Source: Unio delphinus
Lineage: Eukaryota; Mollusca; Bivalvia; Unionida; Unionidae
DNA: 64,000 nt
Direction of reading: 5' to 3'
Assembly (NCBI GenBank): GCA_029339505.1
Contig: JAQISU010000169.1
Span: forward strand, 4,084,001 to 4,148,000
Position 1 is the first letter of the stretch; each line of letters starts with the position of its first letter. A model generated the notes under the pieces. That model did not search any database. It worked only from the letters and a program-made list of their open reading frames with translations, and was not told the origin of the DNA. A program made the position numbers and the translations under genes. This document shows positions 56,113 to 64,000 of this stretch, in pieces.

Positions 56113-57512
56113 AAAATCTGCTTGAAGGGACAAAATAACAAAACTTCAACGGCAAAGTAAAAATAATATTAAGTACAATGATAATGAAGGATAGGAGAGT
56201 AGAAACACCAAAAGTCAATCTGTTAAAAATTCTGTTAGTTTATTTCATTTAAAAAGTCAATTTCCATGAGAAATTATTCGTTGTGTACATGACAAGTAAA
56301 GACATAAAATATAACATTATGCAAGACTACAATTGAGACACAAACCTCATTTGTGGCTAACATAACCGACATTGGCAAATAAAATCACACCATAAATGTC
56401 ATTTTTATTTGCCAATCTAAATCTAAATCACACAACCTCACATGGTTGCAACTAAGGACCAAATTTTCAACGTCAAAATTCGTATTAACAGAAAGAAATG
56501 TAAAGAATGTGTGGATGTATACATGCAAACTAGCACCACCCGCATCAGAGACATCTTCTTGTAGACAGAAGTAATAAATATAAATACCCAATTACCTGAA
56601 GCTTTATTAAACAAGCACATACATGTCCTTTGAAAAAATTAATATTCTCATGGATGACCAACAAAAGTCTCATGTACCGGAAAGCTTCAGAACAAAAAAA
56701 CATCAGTCAACACATCATGCATATAATGTTAAATTCATAAAAATGCAAATGAATTTTCTGGTATAAAACCAAGTCTTTTAACATCCAAAGCCATCTCAGC
56801 ATAAATATCATCACAAGACATGTCTCAGGTGAAAAATGTTGCCTCCATAAGTGGCCTGCTTGCAAGAGAGTGCACTGGTTTATTCTACATCCCAATAACA
56901 AAACAGCTTTCAAGGCTATGAACACTACCCTGTCCAGTTTTAGGACCAATCACTAGTGTAGTTATCATTTATTTTGAAACACTTTTCCCATGTACTAATT
57001 CAACCAGATGTTTTAAAAAAATGACCGAATCAAGACATTTGCAAAGATTATGAATGACATTTAAAACTCACTCTTATTTTGATGACTTTTACAAGCCCAG
57101 ACTAGCAAAACCTTTTATCCAGATCATCCAGTGACTAGAAAGTTGTGGTTTCCTAATCTAACCATGTAAATGTCTTGATAAAATTTGTTCTTGAACTGAT
57201 TGCCACAGTACATGTCAGTCAAAGAAAAATAAGCATGCATCCATGCATATACATTCTTCTTCTCATTCATCAGGAACACTTGCAGCCTAAAATTAAATTT
57301 TAAGTACTGGCATACACTGGATTAGTCTGAAACTATAAAATTATTTTCATTATTATTATGACATTTGATTGTTATAGCAACAAAGCTAGTTTATATCGCA
57401 AGATACATGTCTTATAAATTCAAACTGTCAAGGAATGCAAGTGATTTGATCCAAACATGGCTGGATTGATCACAGAAATTTCCATAACATATCAGCACGC
57501 AGCTTGTGAATA
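56113..57512. other. Region 3' of the death-domain exon
   Basis: May include the 3' untranslated region of the minus-strand gene; no other feature recognised. Confidence 0.4.
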
Positions 57513-57851
57513 TTAATGGTAAGCAGAACAATTGTCATAATGTCCATATTTACTGCTACCTAACACTTCCCTTATTTCCTGTGCAGCATCCAGTCTATCA
57601 ATTTCTTCCATAACTGTCTGCAATTCCTGAAAGGATTTATTTTTTTCTATCCATTTTTCTATTAGGATTTCTGTAGGACTGCCCTGTGTGTTTAACCAAT
57701 TAATTTCAGCCTGGTCATATCCCATTTTCTCAGCCAAACCACGCCAGTCAGAACATATCTCGGTGTTGCTCTTCGGATCAAGTAAAAGGACTAGCCTTCT
57801 TGTAATCTCTGATTCTGCATTGCTGTCAACCACGGAAAGTGGTGTATTCGT
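57513..57851 (-). CDS. Last exon of a death-domain protein (UNC5-like)
   Basis: An AG acceptor lies at 57852-57853 and the frame runs 112 codons to the stop at 57513. Residues 18-95 form a death domain: RRLVLLLDPKSN, DWRGLAEKMGYDQAEINWL, SPTEILIEKWIEKN, LQTVMEEIDRLDAAQEIREVL. The DWRxLAExxG core and SPTxxLxxW pattern are diagnostic. Being at the C-terminus, behind an exon with a UPA-like segment in the same phase, it fits UNC5/UNC5CL-type ZU5-UPA-death-domain receptors or signalling proteins. MyD88/IRAK are less likely because their death domain is N-terminal. Function in apoptosis or NF-kB signalling is by family. Confidence 0.75.
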   Translation of the reverse strand, partial: TNTPLSVVDSNAESEITRRLVLLLDPKSNTEICSDWRGLAEKMGYDQAEINWLNTQGSPTEILIEKWIEKNKSFQELQTVMEEIDRLDAAQEIREVLGSSKYGHYDNCSAYH

Positions 57852-60800
57852 CTGAAATTTTTCACAGCAACATAATTTAAAATGACAAATCTGAACCATA
57901 TAATCTGGCATTAAAAGCTGATATTTAAATAGTACACATGAATAACATCACAAGCACTATATCATAATGTACAAAGTGAGAGATCATATAAATGAAAAAT
58001 TACTGGATCAGATTTTCTAACAAGTGTTAGCATTTCAAAAAGCACTTCCATCATATTTAATGTATTATTTGGTTGGAAAGAAAGAAACCAGAAAGAAAAG
58101 ATAATCAGAAGGAGATCATGGGTGCCCGCATATAGGGCAAGAGTGGGGGCTGATCACTACATATTTGCCATGCATCCCCCCCAAAAAAAAATAATCTGTA
58201 AACCCCAGCAGGAGATGTATGTAATGTAATCTATTTGGGGCATCAATAATCTAGCAATTGTAGAGCAAATGTAGCATTCTGCTTCATTTTGATTACTTAT
58301 TTCTAATCATAATAAACAAAGACCTCTTTTTATGATCTAATGAAAAAAATCAGTTGCATGTTTAGCTTAAAAAAGTTGAATCCCTTGCAAAATTGTTGAA
58401 AATACTATAAATCTGATTGAAAAAATCCAATGTCGCATCATTAAAAGTAGTGCCACATTTATTTCTATGCAGATCCTAGGAATTTCATTAATTCCACTGA
58501 GAATGATGCTATAAAAAATTTCAAATGCAACTAATACCACATGCATTCATTAAAAGAGATGTCAGCATAAAAACAGATAACTATACAAATATGCAGGCCC
58601 CACATATGCCAAAATGCAAGAGCAATATAACATTGCATCAATGCATCAGTTTGCCCTTTTTGCCAATCAGGTAAGGCTAATGTAGTCTCAGATACATTTA
58701 GAACCAAAATATAACTGAAATACCATCTGCCATTAATATATTTGTAAATCTGACATGTAACAATTATGAACTATGTAACAGTTTGACACTGAGCACCTAA
58801 AACAAACAACCAAAAACCAGGTCATGGTAAGAGAAAAAAGAATAACTCCTGCCCTGCATTGTTCTCATTTAGTGTACATCCTCAGTTCAAATTTTCTTTT
58901 AACTTTTAACTTAAGAAGTAGAATAAGAATATTGACTGAAATTAAATTAAATTAATGTTTAATATCAAATTAATGTTTAATATCAAATTAATGTTTAATA
59001 TCAAATTAATGTTTAATATCAGGCCTGGTTACTTTGGTAACTTCAGATCTCAATCGAATGACTTAAATTTACAGCTCCACAGGCAGAACTTCGACTAGAT
59101 GGTTGCTTCTCTGCATGCAATTTGTGAGAAAAGAGAGCACTTGGAGCAACAAAATGTCCTAAAATGAACCCGGTTACCAGCCACTGACAGCATGACCCCT
59201 TATTTTACTTGACTGGAAAAAGGATAACAGAAAGGAATATTAAATGAAACACAACAATTCTACAGAATGCCCTTCAAATTTTATGACTGTACACACAATA
59301 GGGTCTAAGAAACTGGGCGAAATGCAATATCTTAACTAATTTGCTTACACATTAAAGCAGTTTCTGTGACTTTTGTCCATAGTGAGTAGTGTTTTTCAGA
59401 GGGAAAATCTGCCCTAAATCCATTCTTCTTTAAGGCGGTGCAGGGGAGAAGAGTCTATAGCCATTCTACTCCTATATTTTCTGCTGTATGTCAAATACAT
59501 ACCAATATTCCTCTCAAAAATGACCAACCAGTAGTTTGAGATATAATTCAACTAATGTTGTGTGCCTTATATGTGATTTGGCTTAACACTAACGTGAATG
59601 TCATTTTGGTCAGGAATGTGTATCTATTCAAATTAAGTTAAATATTAATTATTAATCAAATCCTTAAGACTAAAAAGTATATTCAATCCTGATTGTTGAA
59701 TGTTCTGCACCTTAAATGTCCTCAAAAAATTTCTAGATGAAAATTATTGTTCACTATTGAAATTTACAATGGTAGCCATTTATTAAACTGCATGAAGAAA
59801 ATGACTTCAAGGCCATTCAGGGTAATAGAAATTTGTTTTCAAGGCCAATCAGGGTAATACAAATTTGTTTTCAACATCCAATATTTTCATTATGCTCTTG
59901 TTTGTACTGGATAACACCTTTAAACTGATCTCATTAAAAAATATTGACATATTTTAACATTAATCTGAATATACCTCTTAGAGCACATAAATAATGACCT
60001 CCAAAAAGATTATAGAATGTATCAGAATGCAATTAAAACAAATAAATGCTATTTAAAGGTAATCATACTTTAAAAAAATGCACTCATTTATTAAATAGTC
60101 AGTCGTGAATGCATGGATGACCCTATTATTTAAGCGACCTTTTTATCTGTAAATATGTAGTATTAACATGGATGCATCCAATTATCAAGATTCATTATCT
60201 GAATATAAACAGCACTCAAATAAACAAACTTACAATATGCAAACTTAAGTGGACATGAATTCAATCATAAAAACCAAACAGCCTACACTAGCAAAATGCG
60301 AAATGAACATGTAAATCATAGAATCATTTTGTTGTAAATATGGGGCATGAACTGATAGGCATAAAATAATCAGTTTTTATGATTGGACATTAGCACTGAT
60401 CAAGAACTAAACTTAAAAACTCAACATTGAACCCCAGTTCAATGAAGAGTAAAATTTTAATCAGAATCAATAATTTTGCAATGAAGGTTTGGCAGTCATC
60501 AATTTAAATCCCCTCACAAAGTTTCATGATTGTAGCAATATAATATTGTATAATAGCATGCATAAAATTTACCAAAAACCTAGTTGGTCATGAGTTAAAC
60601 ACACAAGTTTAACATAAATTGTGAAATGTAGGTCACAGTGACCTTACTGCTAATAACAATGAAAACAATCATCTTTTTTAATGACTCTAGTGTTAACAGA
60701 GCTTTATACATAAACTTACTGCTTCGGTGAACTAGTGGTTAGAGTGTCTACTTTGGGTACGGAAGGTCGTGTGTTCGATCCCCGGCCGAATCATACCAAA

Positions 60801-62116
60801 GACTTATAAAAATGGTACTAACAGCTGCTTCACTTGGTGCTCAGTATTAAGAGGTTAGTGTTAGGACTGGTCGGCCTGGTGTCAGGATAATTTGACTGGG
60901 AGTGACATCATGCTACATGTCTATGGCATGATGTCCCAGTGCTAGACATCACTATAAGCTGCCACACTGCAGACATCATAGTGATATAACTGAACTTTTG
61001 TAAAACTTATCTTTAAAAAGATCCAAATACATAAACTTAATGTACAAAACTGAACCCATGTTAGTGAAGCATTAAGCATGGGTCACAGTTATCTACTTTT
61101 CTGATGAGGGTGTTAATGCTCATCAGAATGCGTTCCATCATGTTTCATGATTTCATTCATTACAGTAATACAGAGGGTACAAATCCCCTAAGTGGCCATA
61201 TGGCAAAATCAAAAGCTAAACATAAGCCAGGAAAATATTAAATGTAGGTAGCTTTGACCATCTTTAATTTCAGAGGTATGCTACTAAGAATACAGATGCA
61301 TACAATCATATTATTAGATGATTCTAGCAAGATTGGAGCTTGAGAAATAAACTTAAAATGCCAAATTGAAATAATGCCAGTTAAAAGTAAAATATGGATT
61401 ATAGTGACCTACTCTGTGATAGGGGTCTACTACTTGCCCATATGCATCCCCTCAGTAAATTTCATGATTCCAGGTAAAACATTGTTTGTATAATGTGCAA
61501 AACAATTATAGTTAAACACTAAACTTTAACTAAGATTGTAAAAAATAATGTACATGTATAAAATCTGCACCTTTAGCTTCCTCTACATGTAGGTGCTATG
61601 AAAATGACTCCAAACTGTTGACTTGGACCTAGAAAGAAAAATGATTGAGAGGCAGTGATGGTTTTAATTGCATATGCCTTTATCTGCAAGGAGTCCGATG
61701 CCAATGCCAACTACACTTTTAAGAGAAGAATTTTCAGGGAGAAAGTTAACTTTATGGCTATATCTACAGAGAGAGTTGGTGTAGTACTGAATCAGTGTAT
61801 GGGAAAGGCTACTCTGTGAGTTTTTTAGTACCATAGAATGCTTGTAGTACCAGCATTATAGAATGTAATCTTACTTTGTTTTTCGTTGATGCGTCTCTTC
61901 ACATGTTAAACCTACATATACAGTGTGCATAGTATGGGTTTCCTGGTTTTCCGCTTAAGACATTTTGCTCCCCAGCACAGACCATCTAAAACATAACAGG
62001 TCTATAAATCACAGGGTATGCTTCCACCATCTAGCAACAGACAAGTGTGACTGGTGAACTCCAATGTAATGGTATAAGTCACTGACATTATTGTGCAAAA
62101 TGCAGAATCAACCTAC
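57852..62116 (-). other. Intron of the death-domain gene, with SINE
   Basis: About 4.3 kb with GT (62115-62116, minus strand) and AG (57852-57853) borders. Holds an 18 bp repeat (TTAATGTTTAATATCAAA, about four copies, 58944-59020) and the SINE at 60719-61012. No further exon recognised. Confidence 0.55.
60719..61012 (+). mobile_element. tRNA-derived SINE, copy 3
   Basis: Same family as 17407-17730: head with AACTAGTGGTTAGAG and GTTCGATCCCCGGCCGAATC, then the same body; more diverged, so older. Confidence 0.85.
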
Positions 62117-62284
62117 CAGTGACTGCATTTCCGCTATCTTTAGCTTGGCTCTTCTATCACTTCTTCCCTTCTGAAAGGACTGAAACTCACATATGATTTC
62201 TTTTGGTGAAATACCATTTCCGTGCTTGAACATAAAACTGCAGTGAGGAGTCAAACCATGCCAAACTGAATCCAGCTGAAGTTC
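62117..62284 (-). CDS. Penultimate exon, UPA-like segment
   Basis: 168 bases (56 codons) between a TTTCTATTTCCAG acceptor and a CTG-GTAGGT donor, phase 0 at both ends, matching phase 0 of the death-domain exon. It reads LDSVWHGLTPHCSFMFKH and ICEFQSFQKGR. The VWHG...HCSF...CEF pattern resembles the end of the UPA domain of UNC5-type proteins. Upstream exons are beyond the 33 bp minisatellite or off-window. Confidence 0.65.
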
Positions 62285-62350
62285 CTGGAAATAGAAAAAA
62301 CAGCAATGTCAAGTGATATGCAATCACAAAGTCTCAAAAGAAGAGAATGT

Positions 62351-64000
62351 AAACACTGTATAACAAGAATTACTGTAAGGTCCTGATCATTACGAACAAA
62401 AATTACCATAAAGTCCTGATCATTACAAAGAATAATTACCATAAGGTCCTGATCATTACAAAGAAGAAATACGGTAAGGTCCTGATCATTACAAAGAAGA
62501 ATTACCATAAAGTCCTGATCATTACAAAGAAGAATTACGGTAAGGTCCTGATCATTATGATGAGTTACCGTAAGGTCCTGATCATTACAAAGAAGAAATA
62601 CGGTAAGGTCCTGATCATTACAAAGAAGAATTACCATACAGTCCTGATCATTACAAAGAAGAATTACGGTAAGGTCCTGATCATTATGATGAGTTACCAT
62701 AAGGTCCTGATCATTATGAAGAAGAATTACTGTAAGGTCCTGATCATTACAAAGAAGAATTACTGTAAAGTCCTTATCATTACAAAGAAGAATTACCATA
62801 AAGTCCTGATCATTACAAAGAAGAATTACTGTAAGGTCCTGATCAATACAAAGAAGAATTACTGTAAGGTCCTGGTCATTATAAAGAAGAATTACTGTAA
62901 GGTCCTGATCATTACAAAGAAGAATTACGGTAAGGTCCTGATCATTACAAGGAAGAATTACGGTAAGGTCCTGATCATTACAAAGAAGAATTACCATAAA
63001 ATCCTGATCATTACAAAGAAGAATTACCATAAGGTCCTGATCATTACAAAGAAGAATTACTGTAAGGTCCTGATCATTACAAAGAAGAATTACTGTAAGG
63101 TCCTGATCATTACAAAGAAGAATTACTGTAAGGTCCTGATCATTACAAAGAAGAATTACTGTAAGGTCCTGATCATTACAAAGAAGAATTACTGTAAGGT
63201 CCTGATCATTACAAAGAAGAATTATTGTAAGGTCCTGATCTTTATGATGAGTTACAGTAAGGTCCTGATCATTATGAAGAAGAATTACTGTAAGGTCCTG
63301 ATCATTACAAAGAAGAATTACTGTAAAGTCCTTATCATTACAAAGAAGAATTACCATAAAGTACTGATCATTACAAAGAAGAATTACTGTAAGGTCCTGA
63401 TCAATACAAAGAAGAATTACTGTAAGGTCCTGATCATTACAAAGAAGAATTACTGTAAGGTCCTGATCATTACAAAGAAGAATTACGGTAAGGTCCTGAT
63501 CATTACAAAGAAGAATTACCATAAAATCCTGATCATTACAAAGAAGAATTACCATAAGGTCTTGATCATTACAAAGAAGAATTACTGTAAAGTCCTAATC
63601 ATTACAAAGAAGAATTACCATAAAGTCCTGATCATTACAAAGAAGAATTACTGTAAGGTCCTGATCAATACAAAGAAGAATTACGGTAAGGTCCTGATCA
63701 TTACAAAGAAGAATTACCATAAGGTCTTGATCATTACAAAGAAGAATTACTGTAAAGTCCTTATCATTACAAAGAAGAATTACCATAAAGTCCTGATCAT
63801 TACAAAGAAGAATTACTGTAAGGTCCTGATCAATACAAAGAAGAATTACTGTAAGGTCCTGATCATTACAAAGAAGAATTACTGTAAGGTCCTGATCAAT
63901 ATAAAGAAGAATTACTGTAAGGTCCTGATCATTACAAAGAAGAATTACGGTAAGGTCCTGATCATTACAAAGAAGAATTACCATAAAATCCTGATCATTA
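62351..64000. repeat. 33 bp minisatellite, about 50 units, runs off-window
   Basis: Unit of 33 bp with GTCCTGATCATTACAAAGAA plus a variable ATTACYRTAAG part; some units are shortened (ATTATGATGAGTTAC type). Because 33 is a multiple of three, one minus-strand frame stays open (LLCNDQDLTVI repeats), but this is in the intron upstream of the UPA-like exon and is judged non-coding. Confidence 0.93.

Noticed and set aside
57513..57911. MyD88 or IRAK assignment for the death domain
   Set aside because: The domain is at the C-terminus in the last exon and the preceding exon looks UPA-like, unlike MyD88/IRAK layout. Not fully excluded.
62351..64000. 434- and 129-codon frames with 11-residue repeats; also CRISPR-like look
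   Set aside because: The frame is open only because the unit is 33 bp and stop-free; units vary as in minisatellites, there are no unique spacers, and the host is eukaryotic.

Overview
The window looks like nuclear DNA of an AT-rich invertebrate, most likely a mollusc. Evidence: long (TA)n and (CT)n tracts, several decayed LINEs, tRNA-derived SINEs (one with a body of the kind seen in molluscs), an LTR retrotransposon with a tRNA-Pro-like primer site, and one intron-containing animal gene end. The species call is inference. The dominant content is virus-like DNA transposons of the Polinton/Maverick (adintovirus-like) type. Layout: 1-4548 is the right part of one Polinton (element A: polymerase/helicase/HNH, integrase, PLA2-like protein, zinc ribbon, packaging ATPase, terminal module). 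4549-10525 is the left arm, inverted, of a second Polinton (element B: end of major capsid gene, core-like protein, protease, fibre-like protein, membrane protein, penton-like protein, terminal module); it is heavily decayed and carries a 1.76 kb insertion. A ends abruptly inside B's capsid gene, so A probably inserted into B. 10526-28983 is host DNA with LINE pieces, a duplicated (TA)n/SINE block, minisatellites and a decayed Gypsy-like copy (24425-26650). 28989-44712 is a complete Polinton (element C, 15,724 bp) with 230 bp terminal repeats that differ at one base by eye and a 5-6 bp target duplication. 45188-52358 is a complete LTR retrotransposon (7,171 bp; 1,148 bp LTRs) sitting inside a (TA)n tract. 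52359-64000 holds LINE debris, SINEs, minisatellites and the last two recognisable exons of a ZU5-UPA-death-domain-like (UNC5-like) gene on the minus strand. In element C the virion genes lie in one block on the minus strand (penton-like, membrane, fibre-like, protease, core-like, major capsid, pVI-like, and a conserved 350 aa protein), followed by small accessory genes including a homing-type HNH nuclease. To their right a plus-strand gene encodes a polymerase palm, an SF1 helicase and an HNH domain in one polypeptide. Then come the DDE integrase, PLA2-like protein and zinc ribbon (minus) and the packaging ATPase (plus). Together they make a plausible replicate-package-integrate set. C is almost intact: I see only one lesion each in penton, polymerase/helicase, integrase and ATPase. 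A has different lesions in the same genes, so inactivation was independent and recent in C. The most unusual observations are: a 14-16 bp perfect palindrome (AAACGCTAGCGTTT core) present four times in C, twice as in-frame insertions absent from A; the fused polymerase-helicase-HNH protein; terminal repeats built as hairpin-like modules with conserved arms and unrelated tandem-repeat cores; a pVI-like protein ending in a basic peptide behind an adenain-type cleavage motif; and a Gypsy-like element whose integrase lies before its reverse transcriptase.
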